From contig CABIVQ010000026.1 in the NCBI GenBank assembly GCA_902362365.1, forward strand, positions 1-30,540: a DNA stretch of 30,540 nucleotides. The letters are read 5' to 3'. Position numbers and translations under genes: made by a program. The DNA comes from Clostridiaceae bacterium (GTDB lineage: Bacteria; Bacillota; Clostridia; Peptostreptococcales; Peptostreptococcaceae). The notes beneath the pieces were generated by a model. It searched no databases, was not told where the DNA came from, and worked only from the letters and a program-made list of their open reading frames with translations. Position 1 is the first letter of the stretch. Each line of letters opens with the position of its first letter. Positions 23,333 to 30,469 of the stretch are shown piece by piece.

Positions 23333-23396
23333 TATAAACCTCCATTACCTTTTTAATTTATTAAGGCTATATTTATAACCCATTCACCTTCCCCTG

Positions 23397-23440
23397 TTTA
23401 AAAGGAGGAAAGCCCTGTTTTTTAGGGCGTACCTTTTAAA
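23397..23440 (-). terminator. Two-part hairpin after the RNA polymerase gene
   Basis: TTTAAAAGG (23397-23405) pairs with CCTTTTAAA (23432-23440), and inside it GCCCT (23412-23416) pairs with AGGGC (23424-23428). It overlaps the polymerase stop codon. The inner stem is followed only by a short T run on the leftward strand, so it may be a weak terminator or an mRNA processing or stabilising structure. Confidence 0.5.
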
Positions 23441-26400
23441 CTATTAGGTATATACTCATACTCTTAGCCTTTTCATATTCATTACATTTATCATTTATGT
23501 AGTCATACTCTGCATCATATATTCCATTTTCAATATCTACTTTTTTATATAGAGTTCCTAACAAATCATTTTCTGAATTAAAAATTTTTTTATCCTCTAA
23601 AATAACTTTGCTTGTTAATTTTTTATATGTTAACTTTCCTACTCTACATTTTATTAATTGTCCTAATTTTTCTCGTTTCTTAAAATTTTCTTTTTCAGTC
23701 AAATCTACTTCACTAATTTCAGCATCTACTTTTTTGTAGTTTTCGTATAAATATCGAATTTCCCCATGTTTATCTTGAATATATATTGTTCCTAATCCAT
23801 TATTTAGTTTTAATAAATGCTTTACTAATTCTTCAAAGCAAAACTCCATTATAAATCTACTTGAAATTCTATTACCTTTTGTTGTTTTAATTATAGATAA
23901 AGCTTTTAATATTTCTAAATAATCATATTTATCTTTAATCAAAATTTTATACTTATCAGAAATATCTATATCTATCTTTGTATATTCAGTGTTTTTTATA
24001 TCATTTAATTCATTTAATTTTGCTTTTAATGCTTCTTCAATTGATTTACTTGTTACTCTAGATAAAAGGACTTTTATTTCAGATATATCTTTATGTATAT
24101 CTAAACTTTCTCTTCGATGGTTATATTCATTATTTAGATTAGAAAGTTCTTGTAGTAGTTCATCCTTAATTTCAACATCATTCTTTTTTGTTAATACTTT
24201 AAATAAATGGATATTATTGTATTCTTTTTCGTTAATAGACCTTGCTTTATAGCCATAGAAACTAATTATTCTGCTACTATAGTTATTTAATAAACTATTA
24301 GTCCAAGATACATCATTAAATGTTATTAATTTATCTTCTTTTTTATATTTAGCATAATATATATATTGCGGTTTTTTACCTAGTGATATATTTCTTAATG
24401 GTTCTAGGTCGTGTTTACCCACCATAACACAAGTCTTAGGACTATCTATTGCCACCATCTGCAAATACAATGTATAGTAACTATAAAGCTTATATTTTTG
24501 AAACTTATTGTAAATATGTTTCTTTATAATTTCATCATCAATTTCCTTATAATCTACCAAATTTTGTTTATCAGTTAAATCTCTGTAATCGCAATAAGAA
24601 TCTTTTACTTTATCGTAAAAAGGTAATTCTTGAATTTTGTTACTTATTTTCGCTCCGTAGTTAGAAAGTTTTCCAATCAAATTGCCCCTTACATTTAGAA
24701 TGGATTCATACATATTATCATCATTAAATAATCTTATATCTGGCTTTGTACCGTCAAACTGATTTCTAAAGTACCATATTACCCCGTCTTCATCTATGTC
24801 TTCAATTACGGAGTTATAGATTATTTCTTCATCAATTACAAAACTTATATCAGTATCTTCGTCTGCACCACTTTGTTTCGACATATCATCGTTAAAAGGA
24901 TAAAAACATATATCGCTTGCTAACTCCCCAAAGTATTTATTATATAAGCTATGATTTACTAATTCTGTTTTAATTAATTCTGTTGCTGAATTCAATGGCG
25001 ACCTAGCTAATACTCTTTTTCCAACAACTTCTCCTGGTACATAATGTGTATTATCTTTCAATCCTCTAGAGCTTATTTTCCCTACTAGTTCTCCTTTTTC
25101 GTTATACTCTTGATTTATTAAACTATCGATATAGCTAAATGCATCTTTTAAAATCACTTTATAATTTCCTTTTAAGTACAGACCTCCCCCAGCTAGATTA
25201 TTTACTTTTTTATTTATTAGATTTCCTATCGTCTTATATGTATATTGTAAATTTTTCATATTCTCATCTAATTGTAATAATTTATGTAATTTCGTACTTG
25301 CAGATAGCACATCCTGTTCTTCATTTTCTCTAGCTACATCTCCTAGCATTATTCTAATTGCATCTATATCTCCATTTATGACTCTGTTATAAATGTCTTC
25401 TGTTTCTTTACTCAAAGTGTCTAATTCTTTCGGTGTTAAATTTAGATTTGATAATATCTGATAGTTTGCTTCTGTATATTTTTTAGGCTGCTCTTTGTTA
25501 ATTTTTGTTATAGTAAATCCGTCAAGCAACTTTTTATAAGGCTTGTATTTTTCTAATGTCTTTAAATTCTCTATTTCTTCTTGATTTTTAAAATATTTCC
25601 CCCATTTCACTTGAGATTCGTTCATAATTATGTCGCAATCAAATAAATCAACATCATCTCCCCAGAAATCTTTTACAATAAGCTTATTTAATCCATGCTC
25701 TTCTTTTAGATATTTTTTAAAGTCAAATTTAACTAATAATCCCTTTGAAGCTACTCCTAATTCTCTTATTCCTACCCAAGATAATTTGTATTTTAAATTT
25801 AATTTTTTCTCAATTTTATCGGCTATAACAGGCATCATGAATCCTGATCCGTCCATTGCAATGTGCTTAACTTCTTTATTATAATGCTTTTCTAATCTTA
25901 AATTATCTAAATCAATTTTTCCACTTTTATTTTCTGCAAACTGTAAATAGTTATTTATATATGTATAAGTCATCTCAGACAATATAGCTTTTTTACATTT
26001 TATATTGACTCGTTCACCAGTTGAAAATGCTAAACCTACTCTTGAAATGATATCTTTGTTAATGCATAACTCAGTATTAAATTTTTCAGGTAATTTACCT
26101 AATGATATAACATCGTAGAAGGTACTTATAAAGTCTTTCTCTTCTTCATTAATAAAAAAGTATTCACAGCTATATCCCTCTCCTGATTTTTTCATTAATC
26201 CTGGTGTCGTTGCAAATGATACATACATTTCACCATCAACCTTAATACCATCTTTAAGCATTTTCAGTGCTTTATGTTTATGATTTGGTAAGTCTACTTT
26301 TATAATTGATTCTAAACATTCCTCTATATCTTCGTTTCGATCTGCTTTCCATATCTTATATAGTCTTATTGCATCATTCTCTGATAGTGTTATTTCTTCT

Positions 26401-26444
26401 TGTTCCCCATTTATTTTTATTTCTCTTATTTTGTATTGTTTCAT
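23436..26444 (-). CDS. Single-chain RNA polymerase of the QDE-1/YonO double-psi beta-barrel class
   Basis: The ATG at 26444 follows AGGAGGGG. The 1002-residue product carries motifs in the order shared by eukaryotic RNA-dependent RNA polymerases (QDE-1) and phage YonO. First comes MDGSGFMMPVIADKI (197-211), matching their DGxGxxxP...A motif. Next is RELGVASKGLLVKFD (227-241), matching xxxGxKGxxxxD, with Lys234 as the likely conserved lysine of barrel 1. Then LARSPLNSATELIKTEL (479-495) matches the RNP/RSP...E region. Finally SGADEDTDISFVID (525-538) matches SGxDxDGDxxxxxxD, giving Asp528, Asp530 and Asp532 as the metal-binding triad of barrel 2. Length is close to YonO (905 residues). YonO is a DNA-dependent polymerase that transcribes late genes of phage SPbeta; the same role for this prophage is inference. 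Glycine is replaced by threonine (531) in the triad. It is in one operon with two helicases and follows an HTH gene. Confidence 0.82.
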   Translation of the reverse strand: MKQYKIREIKINGEQEEITLSENDAIRLYKIWKADRNEDIEECLESIIKVDLPNHKHKALKMLKDGIKVDGEMYVSFATTPGLMKKSGEGYSCEYFFINEEEKDFISTFYDVISLGKLPEKFNTELCINKDIISRVGLAFSTGERVNIKCKKAILSEMTYTYINNYLQFAENKSGKIDLDNLRLEKHYNKEVKHIAMDGSGFMMPVIADKIEKKLNLKYKLSWVGIRELGVASKGLLVKFDFKKYLKEEHGLNKLIVKDFWGDDVDLFDCDIIMNESQVKWGKYFKNQEEIENLKTLEKYKPYKKLLDGFTITKINKEQPKKYTEANYQILSNLNLTPKELDTLSKETEDIYNRVINGDIDAIRIMLGDVARENEEQDVLSASTKLHKLLQLDENMKNLQYTYKTIGNLINKKVNNLAGGGLYLKGNYKVILKDAFSYIDSLINQEYNEKGELVGKISSRGLKDNTHYVPGEVVGKRVLARSPLNSATELIKTELVNHSLYNKYFGELASDICFYPFNDDMSKQSGADEDTDISFVIDEEIIYNSVIEDIDEDGVIWYFRNQFDGTKPDIRLFNDDNMYESILNVRGNLIGKLSNYGAKISNKIQELPFYDKVKDSYCDYRDLTDKQNLVDYKEIDDEIIKKHIYNKFQKYKLYSYYTLYLQMVAIDSPKTCVMVGKHDLEPLRNISLGKKPQYIYYAKYKKEDKLITFNDVSWTNSLLNNYSSRIISFYGYKARSINEKEYNNIHLFKVLTKKNDVEIKDELLQELSNLNNEYNHRRESLDIHKDISEIKVLLSRVTSKSIEEALKAKLNELNDIKNTEYTKIDIDISDKYKILIKDKYDYLEILKALSIIKTTKGNRISSRFIMEFCFEELVKHLLKLNNGLGTIYIQDKHGEIRYLYENYKKVDAEISEVDLTEKENFKKREKLGQLIKCRVGKLTYKKLTSKVILEDKKIFNSENDLLGTLYKKVDIENGIYDAEYDYINDKCNEYEKAKSMSIYLIV

Positions 26445-26471
26445 TCAATAATCCCCTCCTAATTTTAATAT

Positions 26472-26738
26472 TTATAATAATATTTTGCCTTTTTCAGTTA
26501 TTTTAGCTTTATCATAAAAAACTACCCCTACATATTTACCCTCTCTCATTGCATAATTTAATCCTTCTATTAATTTTTCATTTTTAATGTAACAAATTGC
26601 ATCTGTATAAATTTCTTTATTTTTAATTAGCCCATAATCTGTAAAGTATCTATGTGGGTCTATAGGTTCTCCGTTATTAAAATCATTTAATATTTTATTT
26701 ACTAACTCCATATCTACATTTCTTTCTATTGTTTCCAT
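26472..26738 (-). CDS. Small winged-helix-like protein
   Basis: The ATG at 26738 follows AAGGAGTGG. The 88-residue product has N-terminal helices (MELVNKILNDFNNGEPIDPH), a second helical part (NKEIYTDAICYIKNEKLIEG) and a C-terminal strand pair YVGVVFYDKAKITEKGKILL. The IT-x-KGxxxL ending is usual for the wing of YjcQ-like phage winged-helix proteins. It sits between the HTH gene and the RNA polymerase, so it may be a regulator. The family is uncertain. Confidence 0.5.
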   Translation of the reverse strand: METIERNVDMELVNKILNDFNNGEPIDPHRYFTDYGLIKNKEIYTDAICYIKNEKLIEGLNYAMREGKYVGVVFYDKAKITEKGKILL

Positions 26739-26749
26739 AATACCACTCC

Positions 26750-26974
26750 TTATTTTTTATTTATTCTATATGCCTCTTCTATTTGGTCTAGATATAAATG
26801 TAATTCTTTAGAATTTAACTTATAAATCTCAATAACTCTGTTTAAGTCACAACTATTAATTGATCTTCTTAATAATTCCCAACTTTCTACTGTATGTATA
26901 GATACTTTTAGAAAATTAGCAACCTCCCTTCTACTTAGTTCTAATTCAATTCTTTTGTCTTTTAAAATGCTGAT
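26750..26974 (-). CDS. HTH protein lacking a standard start codon
   Basis: The frame codes for LKDKRIELELSRREVANFLK, VSIHTVESWELLRRSINSCD and a helical tail ending in RINKK. The core is a classic helix-turn-helix of the XRE type, with SRREVANFLKVSIHTVESWE as the recognition part. A good AGGAGG lies just upstream, but there is no ATG, GTG or TTG between it and the HTH or the preceding in-frame stop. The candidate starts are ATC at 26974, six bases after AGGAGG, or ATT at 26968. The frame before these reads N-N, as if an ATG had been lost. It heads the early operon, so poor initiation would affect control of the phage. It could be a Cro-like or activator protein. Confidence 0.65.
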   Translation of the reverse strand: MSILKDKRIELELSRREVANFLKVSIHTVESWELLRRSINSCDLNRVIEIYKLNSKELHLYLDQIEEAYRINKK

Positions 26975-26989
26975 ATTATTCCTCCTTTC

Positions 26990-27119
26990 CGTACTTTAAG
27001 TACGTATATTGTAGTATAAAAGTTTATACTTCTTTAACTTAATTGATTTAATCTATTGTATATTTAATAAATGGTAATTAATAAGATTTGTACTTTGATG
27101 TCTATACTTATAGTATAGA
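26990..27119 (-). promoter_or_regulatory. Early promoter region with three palindromic operators
   Basis: CGTACTTTAAGTACG (26990-27004, seven-base arms) lies directly before the ribosome binding site of the HTH gene. AGTATAAAAGTTTATACT (27013-27030) has perfect eight-base arms, and its TATACT could serve as a leftward -10 element. TCTATACTTATAGTATAGA (27101-27119) also has eight-base arms. The second and third share the half-site AGTATA/TATACT, as expected of operator copies for one dimeric regulator. A set of operators at the head of the early operon is usual for a lysogeny switch. Confidence 0.6.
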
Positions 27120-27162
27120 ACGATAGACATGAAAAAACAACAATAAAATTTTGTATAATATG

Positions 27163-27226
27163 GCTATACTATCATTATAGCACAACGAACTTCGTCTAAT
27201 CAATATATTAGTAGAAGTTCATTGTG
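27163..27226 (-). promoter_or_regulatory. Leftward promoter with overlapping palindromes
   Basis: On the leftward strand TTGATT (27198-27203) and TATAAT (27174-27179) are 18 bases apart. GCTATA/TATAGC (27163-27181) covers the -10, and an imperfect 20-base inverted repeat (27181-27200 with 27207-27226, 17 of 20 matching) covers the -35. Such overlap points to repression of early transcription. The longer repeat could also be a hairpin in RNA from the opposite strand. Confidence 0.55.
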
Positions 27227-27500
27227 TAATTCTTATTTGTCAAATTTATTTTTATACATTATATAAATATTTTTTTATATAATATTTTATATGTAAATAT
27301 TGCAAATACTAACATATATCAATTTTATAAATTATCGATTCATACTAAATGATATGCCTTGCTTCCCCATAATAGTTACAATATTGTAACCTTTTTTGAC
27401 TTAAATTTTGAATGAGAACACAGTTGTTCTGGTTAATTATTTAAAGTAATTAAATTAACAAATCCATTATACTTTGAAAAATAGTGGATTTAATTTAGGT
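27227..27500. promoter_or_regulatory. Gene-free stretch with palindromes
   Basis: No gene is found between 27227 and about 27850. The stretch holds a perfect 16-base palindrome GTTACAATATTGTAAC (27375-27390), the palindrome AGAACACAGTTGTTCT (27415-27430) and a hairpin AAATCCATTAT (27460-27470) with ATAGTGGATTT (27481-27491). It is very AT-rich otherwise. These could be operators or remains of lost genes. In a usual lysogeny module the repressor would be coded here, but no frame for one is open. Confidence 0.45.
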
Positions 27501-27503
27501 CGC

Positions 27504-27575
27504 AAAATGACTACTGAAATAAAAAACCGCATAGAATGACTACTTTTTTCATAAAAACGGTACAAAATGACTACT
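27504..27575 (+). repeat. Three iteron-like direct repeats
   Basis: AAAATGACTACT occurs at 27504-27515 and 27564-27575, and AGAATGACTACT at 27533-27544, spaced 29 and 31 bases apart (about three helical turns). Even spacing on one face of DNA is usual for iterons of initiator-controlled origins or for regulator sites. No replication initiator gene is seen nearby. With only three copies and no unique spacers of constant length, this is not a CRISPR. Confidence 0.5.
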
Positions 27576-27854
27576 TTTAATTTTAAGGTGTTATTTATAC
27601 CTTATTCATATCCGAATAATCTTTAGATAATTAAAAATATATTAATGATATAACTATTTAATGTATGAATAAAATAATACTGAATTAGTTATCAATTTAT
27701 TTGAATATGAATAACCTTTAAATAAATTTTGAACAACGGGCAGAAAATTCAGCCGGTTGAAAAACGAATTAAGAGCAGTATTAAAGGTAACTCACTGTTA
27801 CTTCTAAGAGGATATATTAAATACATATACTCTTATTATGCTAACCTAGGTTAA

Positions 27855-28279
27855 AATTTAACTAACTTAGCAAAAGATGTATCTAACTGGATAGGGTATT
27901 TCAGCGACAAAGTTGGACAAATGATAAAAACAGTTGATGAAGATGAGAAAATAAAATACCTATGTACTAATAGTACAGGGGTATTTTTTTAACTGAAGAT
28001 GGATTAAGGGTATATAGACAAAAAGAAATAAAGGAAATACTTGAAACCGTTGAAAATACTAAAAACCTACACGATGTCGGTTTTAAAATACCATCGAGAG
28101 GATTAATATTAATTCCAAAAAGAGCATTACTAAGAATAGGAATGTTATTAAGAGATTCAGAGGTTGCGAAAGAAGTAAGAAGTAGGTTGTTAGATATAGT
28201 ACATGATGCAGAAATAAATACAGATTTTCTTAACTTCCTTCTTAAATTGCTTTGCTATTGGTTTTCTACTTTGCATTAA
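27855..28279 (+). pseudogene. Antirepressor (Bro-N) remnant, frame broken at a T run
   Basis: The first frame (27855-27992) encodes NLAKDVSNWIGYFSDKVGQM and TVDEDEKIKYLCTNSTGVFF then stops; this is the first half of a Bro-N antirepressor domain, but no start codon precedes it. At seven T (27984-27990) a -1 shift leads into a second frame (27989-28279) with FLTEDGLRVYRQKEIKEILE and LIPKRALLRIGMLLRDSEVA, typical of antirepressor/Rha-type phage regulators. The normal Bro-N second half is missing here and lies inverted at 28190-28396. The gene is therefore broken, or only functional after rearrangement or slippage. Confidence 0.7.
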
Positions 28280-28381
28280 TACCTCATATAGTCCGTCTTC
28301 TGTTAAAAACCAGTATTCTGTATTATTTTGAAGTACCCCTGTACTATTAGTACATAGGTATTTTATTTTCTCATCTTCATC
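27936..28381. repeat. Exact 48-bp inverted repeat inside the antirepressor fragments
   Basis: Bases 27936-27983 are the exact reverse complement of 28334-28381, with 350 bases between. Both arms encode DEDEKIKYLCTNSTGV, on the rightward strand at the left and the leftward strand at the right. Identity stops sharply at both ends of each arm. Inversion between the arms would join the first half of the Bro-N domain to its second half in frame. Confidence 0.9.
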
Positions 28382-28396
28382 TATATTAGATAACAT
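28190..28396 (-). pseudogene. Bro-N antirepressor fragment (second half), leftward
   Basis: The 68-codon frame encodes DEDEKIKYLCTNSTGVLQNN, then TEYWFLTEDGLYEVLMQSRK and PIAKQFKKEVKK, which is the second half of a Bro-N domain. It then runs into unrelated residues (ICIYFCIMYYI) where the opposite-strand remnant begins, near 28222. It has no ribosome binding site of its own and begins one base after the upstream gene's stop. I read it as a displaced piece rather than a working gene. Confidence 0.7.
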
Positions 28397-28397
28397 C

Positions 28398-29117
28398 TTA
28401 AAATTTATCTTTTATCTTGCGTATACGATCTGATATTTTATATGTTTTTTCTTCAAGTTCTACCTTGTTATTATATTTTATCTGATAACATCTATATATT
28501 TTTTCTGGATCACATTTTATTCCATTCACGCCTAGGTATTCTGTTACTTTTTCTATATCCCATTCCACTAAATCACTTTTTTCTTTTAAATACATGTAAT
28601 ATATAATTCCACTTACCCTTAAAGATGCTTTGTTAAAAATATATTCTTCATAGCTAAATCTTTTAGTAGCTTTCTCCAATTTACGATCTATAGCTTGTAA
28701 TGTCATTGAGTTCAACCCATCATTAGGTGTTCCTATTTTATTTTTTATAAGGTATACTGATTTGTTATTAAATTTGTAATAATGCTTTAAAAAATAATTA
28801 CAAACCTCCCCCGTACATTCCCTTATTATGGACTTCATATATTCATCAAATATAATTCTCCTGCCTTTTACATCTATATAAGACCTATCTTTCGGAATGT
28901 CTTTTTCTTTTAAATTCAGCATCACCTTATTGGGTATATTATTGAATAATCCATAAATTATAAATTTATCGTATGGGTTTTCTATTTTTTTACATATATT
29001 TTGTATTTCTTCCTTCGTATAGAAAGCATTTTTTCTATAACATATATTGTTAATATAAAGTCTCCAAATCGCTCTTACATTTATGTCTCCTAACATTTTA
29101 TTTTCACTTTGCAACAT
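28398..29117 (-). CDS. Catalytically dead tyrosine-recombinase-fold protein; candidate MrpR-type repressor
   Basis: I chose the ATG at 29117, six bases after AGGAGG; the longer frame from 29135 has no site. The 239-residue product has the layout of a tyrosine recombinase. Residues 30-75 (AFYTKEEIQNICKKIENPYD, FIIYGLFNNIPNKVMLNLKE) match the start of the catalytic domain, where the first arginine is absent. ASLRVSG (164-170) replaces HxxR, keeping Arg167 but not the histidine. EYLGV replaces the LGH motif, followed by IYRCYQIKY where the tyrosine would lie. Loss of several catalytic residues speaks against recombination. MrpR (YopR) of phage SPbeta is a repressor with just this inactive fold. 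Divergent placement from the integrase fits a lysogeny repressor, but the function is inferred. Confidence 0.55.
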   Translation of the reverse strand: MLQSENKMLGDINVRAIWRLYINNICYRKNAFYTKEEIQNICKKIENPYDKFIIYGLFNNIPNKVMLNLKEKDIPKDRSYIDVKGRRIIFDEYMKSIIRECTGEVCNYFLKHYYKFNNKSVYLIKNKIGTPNDGLNSMTLQAIDRKLEKATKRFSYEEYIFNKASLRVSGIIYYMYLKEKSDLVEWDIEKVTEYLGVNGIKCDPEKIYRCYQIKYNNKVELEEKTYKISDRIRKIKDKF

Positions 29118-29339
29118 AAATTTCCTCCTAATCACTTTTTTCTTAAATTAATACAATTAATTATTTTCAATGATTGTGTCAATCAAATTCATCCAACTTT
29201 GATTTACAATAGGTTTTATTATATTATGAGTATATTAAATAAATATTATCATTTATTTTGTAGTCTAAATTATTACTATTTTCTAAATTGCATAATTAGA
29301 ATTATTTGTACTATAATAATCGTAAAAGGAGGTGATAAA

Positions 29340-30437
29340 ATGCCTATTAGAAAACGAGGAAAAGCTTGGGAGTATTATTTTGATATAGGTAAAGATGAAA
29401 ATGGAAAAAGAAAACGTAAAAGCAAAGGTGGGTTTACTACAAAGAAAGAATGTGAAGAAGCCTTATTAGAAGCTCAAATACAATATAAAAATACTGGTAG
29501 AATTATAAATGATAAAAATCTTAGTATTGATCAGTATCTAAAATACTGGTATGACAATTATGTTTTATTAAATTGTAGATATAGAACACAAGTTGAATAC
29601 AAAAGAATTATAGATACTAATATTATTCCATATTTAGGTGGCTATTATTTGAAAGACATATCTCCTGCTAAAGTTAAGGAATTTCTTGACCAACATTATT
29701 TAAGAGATATAAGTAAGAAAACCATGGAAGGAATTTTTAATGTCATAAAATATTCACTTGATATGGCTGTATTTCCATATGAGTTAATAAAAGAAAATCC
29801 ATGTAAATATATTAAGCTTAAATATAAATTTAAACCACCTAAAACTAATAGAATAACAATAGATGATGCTAAAAATATATTAAACTACTTAAAGGAAAAT
29901 TATAGATTTAGTTATTACATTCCTTTTTTAATAATGTACAACACAGGTGTTAGAAAGAGTGAATGCTTTGGTTTACAATGGGATGATATTGATATAGAAA
30001 ATAAAGTTATGCATATCCATCATCAATCATTATATAAAGATGGTAAGATGTTATTAGTTGAGTGCAAAACGCCATCTTCAGTTGGCGATATATTACTGGG
30101 TGACACCTTAATTAATGAATTAATGTTATATAAGGAAATTATGATTGATAAAAATCCTAATAACTCATTTGTATGTCTTAATACAGAAATGTCGCCAATT
30201 ACTAATTCAAACTTTGGATGGATTTGTAGAAAGATCTATAATACAATTAATATACGTGTATCAGCTCATAGTTTCAGATATTTACATGGCCAAGTATTAC
30301 TAGAAAATAAAGCATCTATTAAGGCTATACAGGGTCGCTTAAGACATGCAAATGTAAAAACAACATTACAAACATATTTAAAATCTAGTAATAAACTAGA
30401 GGAAATAGCAGTTAATATTTGGGAAGATGTGCTATAA
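29340..30437 (+). CDS. int: Phage tyrosine integrase
   Basis: I chose the ATG at 29340, preceded by AAAGGAGGTG; the longer open frame upstream has no site. The 365-residue product has an N-terminal arm-binding domain (RKRGKAWEYYFDIGKDENGK), a core-binding domain (about 62-160) and a catalytic domain with Arg205 (NTGVRKSECFGLQW), Lys243, His310 and Arg313 (HSFR), His336 (LRHANV) and Tyr346 (TLQTYLKSS). All catalytic residues are present, so it should be active. It marks the right end of the prophage, and the attachment site would be expected just beyond its terminator. Confidence 0.93.
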   Translation: MPIRKRGKAWEYYFDIGKDENGKRKRKSKGGFTTKKECEEALLEAQIQYKNTGRIINDKNLSIDQYLKYWYDNYVLLNCRYRTQVEYKRIIDTNIIPYLGGYYLKDISPAKVKEFLDQHYLRDISKKTMEGIFNVIKYSLDMAVFPYELIKENPCKYIKLKYKFKPPKTNRITIDDAKNILNYLKENYRFSYYIPFLIMYNTGVRKSECFGLQWDDIDIENKVMHIHHQSLYKDGKMLLVECKTPSSVGDILLGDTLINELMLYKEIMIDKNPNNSFVCLNTEMSPITNSNFGWICRKIYNTINIRVSAHSFRYLHGQVLLENKASIKAIQGRLRHANVKTTLQTYLKSSNKLEEIAVNIWEDVL

Positions 30438-30445
30438 TAAATACA

Positions 30446-30469
30446 CCACCATAAAATTAATTATGGTGG
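30446..30469 (+). terminator. Integrase terminator
   Basis: CCACCATAA (30446-30454) pairs perfectly with TTATGGTGG (30461-30469) across a six-base loop, nine bases past the integrase stop. There is little T run after it. In the remaining 70 bases I see neither a tRNA gene nor a repeat shared with the left side that would define the attachment site. Confidence 0.6.

Noticed and set aside
23436..26444. Phage primase or DNA polymerase
   Set aside because: No TOPRIM, AEP or family A/B polymerase motifs are seen. The DGxGF, KG and DxDxD blocks fit double-psi barrel RNA polymerases instead.
27504..27575. Possible CRISPR array
   Set aside because: Only three 12-base copies, no spacer-like unique units of equal length and no cas genes. 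Better explained as iterons or operator sites.
28190..28396. Intact small antirepressor gene
   Set aside because: It lacks the first half of Bro-N and a ribosome binding site, and its last residues read through the junction into opposite-strand sequence.
29109..29339. Longer integrase with 77 extra N-terminal residues
   Set aside because: The extra part is AT-rich and has no ribosome binding site, while the ATG at 29340 follows AAAGGAGGTG and matches the usual integrase N-terminus.
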